From contig NZ_JACHXV010000006.1 of the NCBI RefSeq assembly GCF_014192375.1, forward strand, positions 186,001 through 250,000: a DNA stretch of 64,000 nucleotides, given 5' to 3'. Below are positions 40,587 to 52,866 of the stretch, in pieces (within the stretch, counting starts at the first letter, position 1; each line of letters starts with the position of its first letter). Under the pieces are notes generated by a model that was not told where the DNA came from, did not search any database, and was given only the letters and a program-made list of their open reading frames with translations. A program made the translations under genes and the position numbers. The DNA is from Endobacter medicaginis (lineage in GTDB: Bacteria; Pseudomonadota; Alphaproteobacteria; Acetobacterales; Acetobacteraceae).

Positions 40587-40628
40587 GTTTACTGAAGTAT
40601 ATGACGCAGGTCGTATATTTCCGTAAAC
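40587..40628. promoter_or_regulatory. 42-bp inverted repeat with symmetrical promoter elements
   Basis: Left arm GTTTACTGAAGTATATGAC and right arm GTCGTATATTTCCGTAAAC agree at 16 of 19 positions when one is reversed, around the 4-base loop GCAG. Each arm holds a TATA element and a TTTAC element, so it may be a bidirectional promoter/operator. It begins 5 bp after the carA stop and ends 9 bp before the ATPase start; no Shine-Dalgarno is seen. Confidence 0.6.
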
Positions 40629-40637
40629 TTCATTCAC

Positions 40638-41807
40638 ATGGATCCGATCCGCAACCCCTTCGTGCCCGGCGCCGGGGCCGCACCGCCCGAAATCGCAGGG
40701 CGCGAGCGGTTGATCGGCCGTGCCGAGATCGCGCTGCGCCGCGCCCTGCAGGGACGCCCGGCGAAGAGTTTCATCGCCGTCGGCCTGCGCGGGGTCGGCA
40801 AGACGGTGGTACTCAACCGGGTCCGCAACCTCGCCGATGAGCTCGGATACCGCTCCTGCGCGATCGAGGCGCAGGAGGCGAAATCGCTGCCCGAGCTGCT
40901 GATCCCGCACCTGCGCCGGATGACGCTGGAACTCGACCGGATCGGCGCGCTGTCGGAACACGTCAAGCGCGCGCTGCGGGTGCTGAAAAGCTTCACCACC
41001 GGGCTGAAGGTGCGTTACGGCGACCTCCAGCTCGACGTGCAGGCCGAGGCCGGCGTGGCCGACAGCGGCGATCTCGAAGCCGACCTGCCGGAGCTGATCG
41101 CCGCCCTCGGCCGGGCTGCGAAGGCGCGCGAGACCGGCATCGCGCTGGTCATCGACGAGATCCAGTTCCTCGGCGAGCGCGACATGAGCGCACTGATCAT
41201 CGCCATGCACCGCGTGATGCAGGAGCAGCTTCCCGTGGTGATGGTCGCGGCCGGGCTGCCGCAGGTGGTCGCATTGTCGGGCCGGTCGAAATCCTATGCG
41301 GAGCGGCTGTTCGACTACCCCGCACTGGGCGCGCTGTCGGACGAGGATGCGCGCACCGCCCTGGTCGAGCCGGCGCGGCGCGAGGAGGTGGCATTCTCCG
41401 ACGCCGCACTGGACGCGATCCTGCGCATCACCGAGGGCTATCCTTATTTCCTCCAGGAATGGGCGTATCAGGCCTGGAACGTCGCCGAGGGTCCGGTGAT
41501 CGACGCGGCCGACGTCAGTGAGGCCACCGGTGCGGCGATCGAGCAGCTCGATGGCAGTTTCTTCCGCATGCGCTACGAGCGGCTGACGCCGCGCGAGCGC
41601 GCCTACTGCCAGGCGATGGCTGAACTCGGCCCCGGCCCGCACCGTTCCGGCGACATCGCGGCACGGCTCGGCCTGCGGGTGCAGACGGTCGGCCCGCTGC
41701 GCCAGAACCTGATCCGCAAGGGCATGGTCTACAGCCCGGCCCATGGCGATACCGCCTTCACCGTTCCGATGTTCGACCAGTACCTGCACCGTCTCCAAGG
41801 CCATTGA
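40638..41807 (+). CDS. orphan AAA+ ATPase with C-terminal winged helix (Orc1/Cdc6-like)
   Basis: A 389-residue protein. N-terminal [20 protein letters not shown] leads to Walker A ([14 protein letters not shown]), Walker B ([14 protein letters not shown]) and sensor 1 ([13 protein letters not shown]). [17 protein letters not shown] follows, and a C-terminal winged helix ([20 protein letters not shown]). The layout resembles archaeal Orc1/Cdc6 and the orphan ATPases scattered on bacterial chromosomes and plasmids, which have no established role. It sits between carA and carB, which are normally adjacent, behind its own inverted-repeat promoter. The stop is 13 bp before carB, so carB may depend partly on this promoter. 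Confidence 0.85.
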   Translation: MDPIRNPFVPGAGAAPPEIAGRERLIGRAEIALRRALQGRPAKSFIAVGLRGVGKTVVLNRVRNLADELGYRSCAIEAQEAKSLPELLIPHLRRMTLELDRIGALSEHVKRALRVLKSFTTGLKVRYGDLQLDVQAEAGVADSGDLEADLPELIAALGRAAKARETGIALVIDEIQFLGERDMSALIIAMHRVMQEQLPVVMVAAGLPQVVALSGRSKSYAERLFDYPALGALSDEDARTALVEPARREEVAFSDAALDAILRITEGYPYFLQEWAYQAWNVAEGPVIDAADVSEATGAAIEQLDGSFFRMRYERLTPRERAYCQAMAELGPGPHRSGDIAARLGLRVQTVGPLRQNLIRKGMVYSPAHGDTAFTVPMFDQYLHRLQGH

Positions 41808-41820
41808 GGGGTTCCGACCG

Positions 41821-45081
<3,261 letters not shown>

Positions 45082-45095
45082 GGACGTTCGCGTCC
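45082..45095 (+). terminator. UUCG-loop hairpin after carB
   Basis: GGACG-TTCG-CGTCC directly follows the carB stop codon. The TTCG tetraloop is stabilising, but no T run follows, so it may protect the mRNA 3' end or assist rho rather than act as a full intrinsic terminator. Confidence 0.35.
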
Positions 45096-45177
45096 TTCCA
45101 GGCGTCCGCGGTCGGGCCTACGGGCCTGCCTTCGGGCGCCTGCAATGTCTTTAACTGGTGGTTTGGGGACCCGTTCG

Positions 45178-45651
45178 TTGCAGAAATTTCCGATGACCGC
45201 CCCCGGTCTGGCCCGGCTCGAGGCGGAACTGCGTCAGCTCAAGAGCGAGGAGCGGCCGTCGATCATCCGCGCCATCGCGGAAGCGCGCAGCCATGGCGAC
45301 CTGTCAGAGAACGCCGAGTATCACGCCGCCCGCGAACGCCAGTCCTTCATCGAGGGCCGGATCCAGGAGCTCGAGGAGATCGTCGGCGCCGTCGAGGTGA
45401 TCGACCCGGCGAGCCTGTCGGGCAGCTCGGTGATGTTCGGCGCCCATGTCAGCCTGGTCGATGAGGAAACCGACAAGGAAGCCACCTACCAGATCGTCGG
45501 CGTCTACGAGGCCGACATCAAGCAGGGGCTGCTGTCGGTGTCGTCGCCGCTGGCGAAGTCGTTGATCGGCAAGAAGAAGGGCGACAGCGTCTCCGTGCCC
45601 GCCCCCGGCGGCGACCGGACCTACGAGATTCTGGAAGTGAAATACGCCTGA
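45178..45651 (+). CDS. greA: transcription elongation factor GreA
   Basis: A 157-residue factor that rescues backtracked RNA polymerase by stimulating transcript cleavage. The N-terminal coiled coil (LEAELRQLKSEERPSIIRAI, then EARSHGDLSENAEYHAARER) bears the acidic tip residues; the FKBP-like C-terminal domain ends VSVPAPGGDRTYEILEVKYA. The start is most likely TTG at 45178, giving (M)QKFPMTAPG, the usual alphaproteobacterial GreA N-terminus and length; the ATG at 45145 would add 11 residues of no similarity. Confidence 0.94.
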   Translation: MQKFPMTAPGLARLEAELRQLKSEERPSIIRAIAEARSHGDLSENAEYHAARERQSFIEGRIQELEEIVGAVEVIDPASLSGSSVMFGAHVSLVDEETDKEATYQIVGVYEADIKQGLLSVSSPLAKSLIGKKKGDSVSVPAPGGDRTYEILEVKYA

Positions 45652-45664
45652 CGGCGCGGCTGCG

Positions 45665-46861
45665 ATGATCACGCTGTCCGACGTCGAGCGCGCCGCCGCG
45701 CGTATCGAAGGCAAGGTGCTGCGCACCCCGACCCTGCCTGCGGGCACGATCTCGCGCATCGTCGGCGCCGACGTCACGCTCAAGCTCGACAATCTCCAGG
45801 CGGTCGGCTCGTTCAAGGAGCGCGGGGCGGCAAATCGTCTCGCCATGCTCGGCAACGAGGAGCGGGTGCGCGGCGTGGTGGCGATGTCGGCCGGCAACCA
45901 TGCCCAGGGCGTCGCGCGCCATGCCAGCCTGCTCGGCATCGACGCCACCATCGTCATGCCGCGCTTCACCCCGGTGGCGAAGGTCACCCGCACCGAGGGC
46001 TGGGGCGCGCGGGTGGTGCTGCATGGCGCGACGCTGGCCGAGGCCGCCGCGCATGCACAGCACCTGTGCGAGGCGGAGGGACGGGTGTTTGTGCATCCGT
46101 TCGACGACGAGGCGGTGATGGCCGGCCAGGGCACGATGGCGCTGGAAATGCTCGCCGACGCCCCCGATCTCGACGTGCTGGTGATCCCGATCGGCGGCGG
46201 CGGGCTGATTTCGGGCTCGGCGGTGGCGGCGAAGGCGCTGAACCCGTCGATCGAGATCGTCGGCGTGCAGGTCGCCGGGCATGACAGCCTCGCCGCCCAT
46301 CCCGGCCCGGAACGCACCCCCACCGGCGGCTCGACCATCGCCGAGGGCATCGCCGTGATGCGCATCGGCCGCCTGCCGCTCGAGGTCGTGCGCGCGCATG
46401 TCAGCGACGTGCTGGTGGTGGACGAGGCAGAGGTTGAGAGCGCGATCGCCCTGCTTGCCGAGGGCGCGAAGCAGGTCGCCGAGGGTGCGGGTGCGGCCGC
46501 CCTGGCTGCGGTGATGGCCAACCCGGAACGCTTTGCCGGCCGCCGCGTCGGCCTGCCGGTCTGCGGCGGCAATATCGACAGCCGCATCCTCGCCAACGTG
46601 CTGCTGCGCAACCTGCTGCGCGACGGACGCCTGTTGCGGGTGCAGATGGAGATCCCCGACCGCCCCGGCGTGCTGGCCGACATCGCGACGAAGATCGGCA
46701 GCTCGGGGGGCAACATCATCGAGGTGTCGCACCAGCGCCTGTTCGCCTCGCCCTCGGTGCAGGCCGCCCAGCTCGAGGTGATGGCGGAAGCGCGCGATCC
46801 CGCGCATGCGGAGGCGATCCTGGCCGCGCTGCGCGAGAGCTATGTGGTGGCGCGGGTCTGA
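45665..46861 (+). CDS. ilvA: threonine ammonia-lyase with C-terminal ACT domain
   Basis: A 398-residue PLP enzyme that deaminates threonine to 2-oxobutanoate, first step of isoleucine synthesis. The PLP lysine is in VGSFKERGAANRLA; the phosphate-binding loop is IPIGGGGLISGSA. From about residue 320 an ACT domain (MEIPDRPGVLADIATKIGSS) gives the short, single-ACT form. This could be biosynthetic or degradative; no ilv or tdc genes are nearby to decide. It starts 13 bp after greA. Confidence 0.93.
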   Translation: MITLSDVERAAARIEGKVLRTPTLPAGTISRIVGADVTLKLDNLQAVGSFKERGAANRLAMLGNEERVRGVVAMSAGNHAQGVARHASLLGIDATIVMPRFTPVAKVTRTEGWGARVVLHGATLAEAAAHAQHLCEAEGRVFVHPFDDEAVMAGQGTMALEMLADAPDLDVLVIPIGGGGLISGSAVAAKALNPSIEIVGVQVAGHDSLAAHPGPERTPTGGSTIAEGIAVMRIGRLPLEVVRAHVSDVLVVDEAEVESAIALLAEGAKQVAEGAGAAALAAVMANPERFAGRRVGLPVCGGNIDSRILANVLLRNLLRDGRLLRVQMEIPDRPGVLADIATKIGSSGGNIIEVSHQRLFASPSVQAAQLEVMAEARDPAHAEAILAALRESYVVARV

Positions 46862-46864
46862 GGT

Positions 46865-47416
46865 CTACTTGCCAACGTCGATCACGGTCTGGGTCTTGAC
46901 CATCGGATCGACCGAATGCAGCAAGGTGCTGAGCCCCCATTGGCGCTGATCGAAGGTCGCGTCGCTGACGATCCGGGTCAGCGTGTTGCCCTTGAAGGCC
47001 ATCGTCACCGCGAACGTGACGGGATGGGTCTGGCCGCGCATGGTCAGATCGCCGACGAGATAGGTCTTGACCTGACCCTTGACGATCTTTGGCTGGCAAT
47101 GCCCGACATAGCGCATCGTCGGATGGGTATCGCCATCGAGCATCAGCCCTGACAGCATCAGGCTGCGCAGCACGGCGCTGCCGACCTTGAGCGAGTTCAC
47201 GTCCATCGTCAGATCGACGTGGCAGGCCTGGGTCGAGAGATCGTAGTTCAGCTTGCCTGACACCTGCTCGAACTGCCCGTCGACATCGGTAAGCGCGGAT
47301 TTCGCATGCAGCTCGGCACGGGTATTGGCCGGTGTCAGGGTCAGTTGCTGGGTCTCCGCCCGGGCAGGCAGCGCGGCCAGGCCAAGGACGACACACAGGG
47401 GCAGCAGGCGGTACAT
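46865..47416 (-). CDS. YceI family periplasmic protein
   Basis: A 183-residue protein with signal peptide (MYRLLPLCVVLGLAALPARA) and a YceI lipocalin-like barrel, which binds polyprenyl or lipid ligands in other members. Strands such as VDLTMDVNSLKVGSAVLRSL and VKTYLVGDLTMRGQTHPVTF are family-typical. The ATG at 47416 has GGGAG upstream; one four codons earlier is the alternative. It ends 3 bp from ilvA, tail to tail. Confidence 0.88.
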   Translation of the reverse strand: MYRLLPLCVVLGLAALPARAETQQLTLTPANTRAELHAKSALTDVDGQFEQVSGKLNYDLSTQACHVDLTMDVNSLKVGSAVLRSLMLSGLMLDGDTHPTMRYVGHCQPKIVKGQVKTYLVGDLTMRGQTHPVTFAVTMAFKGNTLTRIVSDATFDQRQWGLSTLLHSVDPMVKTQTVIDVGK

Positions 47417-47513
47417 CGGGTCTCCCACACGATCCGGATCACGCTTGCGTCAACATCCGACACGCTGGATGGTTTGCCCGGCAACCTGTGGACGGGCGGC
47501 TGGTTGTCGCGGG

Positions 47514-49061
47514 ATGACGACCTTTGCCTCCGTCGCCCGGCGCGACGACATCAAGCCCGGCCTGCCTTTGGCGGCGACACATGGCGAGCGCAAGCTGGTT
47601 CTGCTCGACGATCGCGGAACGCTGCGCGCCTTCGATGGGCAATGCCCACATGCCAAGGCGCCGCTGGCCAAAGGGGCGATCTGCAGTGGGAAGCTGATCT
47701 GCCCGTTCCACAAGGCGGAGTTCGACATCCATACCGGTGCCATGCTCGCGCCACCCGCCCTTGCGCCGCTGAAGCAGTATCCGGTGCGCCTCGAAGGCGA
47801 CGACGTTCTGGTCGGCGATACACCCCTCCCCGCCCCGTCCGGCTCGGAGGGCGGGATCGGTACGGGGCAGCATATCGTGCTCGCCGGCGCAGGCGCGGCC
47901 AGCCTGGTGGCGGCGCAGACCCTGAGGGAGAACGGATTTGCCGGCCGCATCACCATGATCGGACCGGAGGCCGCGCCGCCCTATGACCGCACCGCACTGA
48001 GCAAGGTGGTTCTGGCGGGCGACAAGCCGCTTGACGAACTTCCGCTGCTCAAGCCCGCGGCGTTCTTCGAGGACCATGCGATCGATCGGGTCACTGCGTC
48101 GATCACCCGGCTGGACGCGCGGCACAAACGGGTCGAGTTGGAGAACGGCGACGCACTGACCTACGATGCGGCCCTGCTCGCCACCGGTTCGCGCGCGGCC
48201 GAACTCGACGTCCCCGGCGCCGATCTCCCGGGCGTGCAGATGTTGCGCAACCGCGATGATGCGGCCGCGATCATCGATGCGATCGCCGCAAATCCCGAAA
48301 TCGCGATCGTCGGCGGCGGCTTTATCAGCATCGAGGCTGCCGCTTCGTTGCGTAAGCGCGGGCTGGAGGTCACGCTGATCTCCAGCAGTCCCCTGCCGCT
48401 GGCGAACCGTTTTGGTGACCAGGTGGCAGGCGGCATTCATCACCTGCTGGCCGACAAGGGCGTCCGTTTCGTCACCGGTGAGGTCATCGCGTTCACTGGC
48501 GCAGACCGGGTCGACGGCGTACGCGTCACCGGCGGGCATGAGGTGAAGGCGGGACTGGTGCTGGTGGCGACGGGAGCAAGGCCCGTCACAGAGTTTCTCG
48601 ACGGCGTCGAGCACGACGAACAGGGCGGTGTCGTGGTGTCCGATCGACTCCTGGCGGCAGACGGGCTGTATGCGGCCGGCGACGTTGCCACCGCGCCCCT
48701 GGCAGCGACCGGCAAGCTGGCGCGGATCGAGCATTGGCGGGTCGCCGAGCAGCATGGACGACTGGCGGCGCTGAACATGCTCGGCCGTGACCTGACACTC
48801 GAACTGGTGCCGTTCTTCTGGACGTTCGTCGCTGGCAAACGGTTCGAATATCTCGGTCAGGCGAAGGACTGGGACGAGATCATCGTCGACGGCACGCCCG
48901 AGGAGGCGAAATTCACTGCCCTGGTGGTCAAGGATGGGCATGTGGACGCGGTGATCGCCGCCGGCAACGATACCGCGACCGCACGACTGCTGCCGCACAT
49001 GAATACGCGGCCGGATGTCGCGACCGCGAGGGCGATCATGTCGGGCGATAGACCGCATTGA
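47514..49061 (+). CDS. NAD(P)H:flavin ferredoxin reductase with fused Rieske domain (AIFM3-like)
   Basis: A 515-residue fusion. Residues ~1-100 are a Rieske [2Fe-2S] domain with ligands in CPHAKAPLAKGAICSGKLIC then PFH. The rest is a class of FAD/NAD(P)-binding reductase: VLAGAGAASLVAAQTLRENG, IAIVGGGFISIEAAASLRKR and GLYAAGDVATAPL. The same fusion is found in animal AIFM3 and in many proteobacteria. It may pass electrons to monooxygenases or Rieske partners, none of which is next to it. Its last 26 bp overlap the end of the leftward aminotransferase gene. Confidence 0.88.
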   Translation: MTTFASVARRDDIKPGLPLAATHGERKLVLLDDRGTLRAFDGQCPHAKAPLAKGAICSGKLICPFHKAEFDIHTGAMLAPPALAPLKQYPVRLEGDDVLVGDTPLPAPSGSEGGIGTGQHIVLAGAGAASLVAAQTLRENGFAGRITMIGPEAAPPYDRTALSKVVLAGDKPLDELPLLKPAAFFEDHAIDRVTASITRLDARHKRVELENGDALTYDAALLATGSRAAELDVPGADLPGVQMLRNRDDAAAIIDAIAANPEIAIVGGGFISIEAAASLRKRGLEVTLISSSPLPLANRFGDQVAGGIHHLLADKGVRFVTGEVIAFTGADRVDGVRVTGGHEVKAGLVLVATGARPVTEFLDGVEHDEQGGVVVSDRLLAADGLYAAGDVATAPLAATGKLARIEHWRVAEQHGRLAALNMLGRDLTLELVPFFWTFVAGKRFEYLGQAKDWDEIIVDGTPEEAKFTALVVKDGHVDAVIAAGNDTATARLLPHMNTRPDVATARAIMSGDRPH

Positions 49062-50115
49062 GGGCGGCGATGGTGCGCTCGACCTCGCTCTCGGTGCCCA
49101 CGCTGATGCGGATCCATGCATCGAGCGGCGGAAACGGTCGGGCAACCTCGATGCCGTGGCCGGCAAGTGCGGTGCGCGCCTGAGCGACCGGAAGCGGGCT
49201 GCGGAAGAAGACGAAATTGGCCTTCGAATCCGAATGTTCGAGATGCAGCCTGTCGAGAGCGGCGGTCAGGCGCTGCCTGCCATCGATGACCCGCCGTCGC
49301 ACATCGGTAACCCAGTCCTGGTCGGCGAGTGCGGCGTTGGCGGCGGTGACGGCGAGGCGGCCGAGTTCATGTGGATCGCCGAAACCAGCTTTGTGCATGC
49401 TGTCGGCCAGGGATTTCGGCGCGAGCACGTAGCCGATCGGCAGCCCGGCAAGACCATAGATCTTGTCGAGCGTCCGGAACACCGCGACATTGAGCCCCTC
49501 GCGCGTGTAGCGGACTGCGCTGTGGGCGATATCATCATATTCGATATAGGCCTCGTCGACGATCACCAGCGTGCGGCGTGCGACGTCGCGGATGAAGGCG
49601 TCGAATTCCGCTGCACCATTGGTGGTGCCGCTGGGGTTGTGCGGATTGACCAGATACACCGCACGGGTGTCGCCGATCACCGCGCGTGACAGGGCTGGCA
49701 GGTCGTTGCCGAGCTTCGCGTTCAACGGAACGCCGATCGCGACCCCGCCCTCGGGGGCGGCAGCGTCGGCGACGAGCGGATAACCTGGCACCGAGAGTAC
49801 GAATCGTCCGCCCGCCGGCGGCCTGGCGGCGAGAAACACCCCGAGCGGGCCGAGGATCTCGCCGAGAACGATCTGTTCGCGCGGCAGGTTTTCCATCGCC
49901 GCGATCCGGTCGAGCAGTGCCTGCACCGGAGCGTCGTCACCATAGCGTCCGACCAGTGGAAGCTGGCTGCGCAATGCCGCAAGCACCTTGGGCGATGGGC
50001 CGAACGGGTTTTCATTCAGCGACAGACGCGCCGGCTTGGCCAGCGCGCGGCCGACCGGCGTGGCGAACGTGGCGGTCGCGCCGGCGGCCAGCAGATGTCG
50101 TCTCGTCAGTCCCAT
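49036..50115 (-). CDS. Tat-exported PLP aminotransferase, HisC-like
   Basis: A 359-residue class I/II aminotransferase. The N-terminus MGLTRRHLLAAGATATFATP is a Tat signal (RRHLL), so the enzyme would fold with PLP and act in the periplasm. Core features: RLSLNENPFGPSPKVLAALR (HisC-like), VYLVNPHNPSGTTNG, VIVDEAYIEYDD, and the PLP lysine in RTLDKIYGLAGLPIGYV. It lies 10 bp behind the TonB receptor gene. Substrate is unknown; HisC homologues act on histidinol-phosphate or aromatic amino acids. Confidence 0.85.
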   Translation of the reverse strand: MGLTRRHLLAAGATATFATPVGRALAKPARLSLNENPFGPSPKVLAALRSQLPLVGRYGDDAPVQALLDRIAAMENLPREQIVLGEILGPLGVFLAARPPAGGRFVLSVPGYPLVADAAAPEGGVAIGVPLNAKLGNDLPALSRAVIGDTRAVYLVNPHNPSGTTNGAAEFDAFIRDVARRTLVIVDEAYIEYDDIAHSAVRYTREGLNVAVFRTLDKIYGLAGLPIGYVLAPKSLADSMHKAGFGDPHELGRLAVTAANAALADQDWVTDVRRRVIDGRQRLTAALDRLHLEHSDSKANFVFFRSPLPVAQARTALAGHGIEVARPFPPLDAWIRISVGTESEVERTIAALNAVYRPT

Positions 50116-50125
50116 CGCGCGTGCC

Positions 50126-52471
50126 TCAGAAGGTCCAGTCCATGCGTGCATAGTAGAATCCGCCATTGATGCCGATCTGGCTGAGGCTGCTGTCGTATTT
50201 CTCCGACCCGTAATAGCCGTTCTCGGGCGGGATTCGGCTCGGAGTGGCGTCGAACAGGTTGTTGGCCCCCAGTGCGACGCGCAAGGTGGCGAGCGGCCGG
50301 TAGCCGAACTCCAGATTGGTCAGCCAGCGCGGGTGATTGACGAAACGGGCGAAGTCGGTGGTCGAGTAGGCGTTGGGGCCGGAGAAATAGGTCAGTTCGT
50401 CGACCGTCTGCCCATACCGTTGCTCGTGCAGCAGCACGTCCCAGCGGTCTCGGTGCCAGCGTCCCCCGAAAATGACGCGGTTCTTCGGGGTACTGGTGGT
50501 CAGATAAGCCGCCGATTGCGCCGACAGGTCGGCCTCGCCGTTGGCAAGCGTGTTGGTATGGGTGATGCGGGTGTAGGTGGCGTTCAGCGACGCATCCCAG
50601 TCGATCGCGCCGAGCCGGCCGAGGACGGTGACATAGGTTGCGGTGAGATCGACGCCGCGCGTTCGTGTGCTGGCGGCATTGGTGAAGAACGAGGCCGAGA
50701 CGTCCTGCGCATCGAGGCCGGGATCAACGGCGATTCCCTGCAGGCGAAGTGCTGCGATCGCCGCCTCGCCCGCGACTCCGGGACCGCTGACGATGCGGTC
50801 GCGGATGGCGATCTGGTAGGCGTCGAGTGTGAGGTGCAGGTCGCGCAACGGCGTGAACACCAGCCCGGCGGTGAGGTTGGTCGCATTCTCGGGCTTGAGC
50901 GCGTTGGCACCCAGCAGGGCGGCGGCGGCCGAGTTGGCCGGCAGCGTGCCCGACGCGCTGTCGGGGCCGACAGCAAGGGCGCTGTAGAATTCGTTGGCGA
51001 GGCTGGGCGCGCGGGTGCCGCTGCTGATCGTGGCGCGCAGGGCGAGTCTCGGCGTGAGGTCGTAGCGCGTGGAGAGCTTGCCGTTCCAGGTGTTGCCGAA
51101 ATCGGTGTAGTGCTCGTACCGTCCGGCCGCATCGACCTGCCAGGCACGGGTCAGATGACCCGAAAGGTCGAGATAGGCGCTGTAGACGACGCGCGAATGC
51201 GGGCCGGCATCGGTGGGCAGCAGACCCGCCTGCGCCTGCGAGCCGCCGTAGAGATACGAGGCCGGGCTGCCGGCGCCGGTCCCATAGGTTTCGAAACGGT
51301 GCTCGATGCCGCCGGCGACGTTGAGCGGAAACGCCCAGTGCGGAACGTGGAAGGCGCGGCTGAGATCGAGATCGTCGTTGAGCTGGGTGGCGGAGAAATC
51401 CGCCAGATGCACAAAGAGCGGCGTCGAGCCGGTCGCGGCAAGCAGGCCGGTATTGGCGGTGTTGCGCAGATTGTTGTCGAGGAAGTCGCCACCGTAGCTC
51501 GAGCTGAGATCCCAGCGCCAGCCGAGCAGATCATGGCCACGAACACCGAGGGCGGAGGAGAAATCGTTCTCGTGAGTGGTCTGGTGCGGGGTGAAGCCGC
51601 CAGGATAGATCGAAGGCAGGCGGCTCGGCAGCCGGTAGACCTGGGTGATGTCGGTGAAGCGGTAGGCGTAGGTGGCGCTGGCATAGAGTTCGGGGCCGTC
51701 GGCGAGGTCATAGCCGGCATTGGCTCCGGCCACGTAGCGGGTCGAGCCGGGGGTGCCGAGGATCTTGGTCACCACCGTCCCGGTGCGGCTGTCAGGGCCG
51801 TTGCGAACCGTGCGGTCGGCGTGGCGGTAGTCCAGGCTGAGGTCGAGGAACCCGCCCGAGCCCAGGGCGAACCCGCGCTCGGCGCCGGCACGGGCGGTGA
51901 AACCGTCGCCGGGGTAGAACTGCCCGGTCTCACCAGCGACATGTGTGCCGTGATCGCGGGCCTTGAGGATGACGTTGACCACGCCGGCGATCGCGTCCGA
52001 CCCATACTGCGCCGAGGCGCCGTCGCGCAGCACTTCGACGTGATCGATCAGCAGCGGCGGAACCAGATCGAGATCGACAGGCGTCGCCCCGTCGGCGAAG
52101 CCCTGGATGTAGATGAAGGCGGTCGAGTGCCGCCGCCGTCCGTTGACCAGGACCAGCGTCTGGTCCGGGTTCAGGCCGCGAAGCGAGATGAAATCGGTCG
52201 GCGCTCCATCGAAGATGCCGACGGCGGGACGCGTGACCGACGGCAGCAGCTGCGACAGCGCATCGGTGAGGTTGGTCTGGCCGGTGCCGGCGAGGTCGCG
52301 AGCGGTGAGGACGTCGATCGGGGAGAAGCTGTCACGGGCGAGCCGTCCGGGCTCGCGCGTGCCGGTGACGACGACGTTCTCGGTGGTGGTGGCCGGCGTG
52401 GTTTGCGCGTGCACCGCCGGCGGTAGCGCGACGAACGCCGAAACGACTGCGAGATTGCGCCACGCCGACAC
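50126..52471 (-). CDS. TonB-dependent outer-membrane receptor
   Basis: An outer-membrane active transporter of about 781 residues with signal peptide ending AVHA-QTT. A TonB box-like ENVVVTGTREPG is followed by the plug (LLPSVTRPAVGIFDG, FISLRGLNPDQTLVLVNGRR, VLRDGASAQYGSDAIAGVVN) and a barrel of 22 strands ending in aromatic WTF. Start is one of several in-frame GTGs (52489, 52474, 52471); the last has GGAG at about 8 bases. The substrate is unknown. A hairpin covers the ribosome-binding site. The Tat aminotransferase follows in the same operon. Confidence 0.92.
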   Translation of the reverse strand: MSAWRNLAVVSAFVALPPAVHAQTTPATTTENVVVTGTREPGRLARDSFSPIDVLTARDLAGTGQTNLTDALSQLLPSVTRPAVGIFDGAPTDFISLRGLNPDQTLVLVNGRRRHSTAFIYIQGFADGATPVDLDLVPPLLIDHVEVLRDGASAQYGSDAIAGVVNVILKARDHGTHVAGETGQFYPGDGFTARAGAERGFALGSGGFLDLSLDYRHADRTVRNGPDSRTGTVVTKILGTPGSTRYVAGANAGYDLADGPELYASATYAYRFTDITQVYRLPSRLPSIYPGGFTPHQTTHENDFSSALGVRGHDLLGWRWDLSSSYGGDFLDNNLRNTANTGLLAATGSTPLFVHLADFSATQLNDDLDLSRAFHVPHWAFPLNVAGGIEHRFETYGTGAGSPASYLYGGSQAQAGLLPTDAGPHSRVVYSAYLDLSGHLTRAWQVDAAGRYEHYTDFGNTWNGKLSTRYDLTPRLALRATISSGTRAPSLANEFYSALAVGPDSASGTLPANSAAAALLGANALKPENATNLTAGLVFTPLRDLHLTLDAYQIAIRDRIVSGPGVAGEAAIAALRLQGIAVDPGLDAQDVSASFFTNAASTRTRGVDLTATYVTVLGRLGAIDWDASLNATYTRITHTNTLANGEADLSAQSAAYLTTSTPKNRVIFGGRWHRDRWDVLLHEQRYGQTVDELTYFSGPNAYSTTDFARFVNHPRWLTNLEFGYRPLATLRVALGANNLFDATPSRIPPENGYYGSEKYDSSLSQIGINGGFYYARMDWTF

Positions 52472-52476
52472 CACAC

Positions 52477-52528
52477 GATCTCCCGACACGGTCGCGCGAC
52501 CACGTGGTTGCGGTCGCGCAAGGAGATC
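52477..52528 (-). promoter_or_regulatory. stem-loop that hides the ribosome-binding site of the TonB receptor gene
   Basis: In the minus-strand RNA, GATCTCC (52528-52522) can pair with GGAGATC (52483-52477), which contains the Shine-Dalgarno. Inside it a GC-rich 8-bp stem GCGCGACC/GGTCGCGC (52519-52494) closes a 10-base loop. The structure would block translation unless opened, as in a riboswitch or thermosensor; no class is recognised. Confidence 0.45.
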
Positions 52529-52598
52529 GACTCATCGCATGCAGTGGACCGATCTGCAAGCGTGCTGGTCTGTATGCACTATTGTTGGTCGTGTTGTA

Positions 52599-52829
52599 TT
52601 ATGGCTGCAGCTGCGCCGCCTCGTCCTCGACCGTGAAGCCCACCTTGAGCGTCACCTGCGTGTAGACGACCTTGCCGTCCTCGATCTGACCGCGGGTCTC
52701 GATCACCTGGAACCAGCGCAGGTGGCGGATGGTCTTCGACGCCTTGGCGATGGCGGCGGCGATGGCGGCGTCGACACCGGTCTCGGAGGACCCGACCAGT
52801 TCGACGACCCGGTAGACATGATCGCTCAT
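52599..52829 (-). CDS. dodecin family protein
   Basis: A 76-residue dodecin. These form hollow dodecamers that store or buffer flavins. [20 protein letters not shown], the flavin-stacking Trp in [16 protein letters not shown] and the closing strand [16 protein letters not shown] match the family. It starts with ATG at 52829, 37 bp after the DUF779 gene stop in the same direction. Confidence 0.93.
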   Translation of the reverse strand: MSDHVYRVVELVGSSETGVDAAIAAAIAKASKTIRHLRWFQVIETRGQIEDGKVVYTQVTLKVGFTVEDEAAQLQP

Positions 52830-52866
52830 GACGTTCTCCCTGATGAGAAACCGTCAACGAGGCAGG

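Noticed and set aside
49988-52426. Plus-strand ORF of 812 codons opposite the TonB receptor
   Set aside because: The receptor plug and barrel are clear on the minus strand; the other frame has no known motif.
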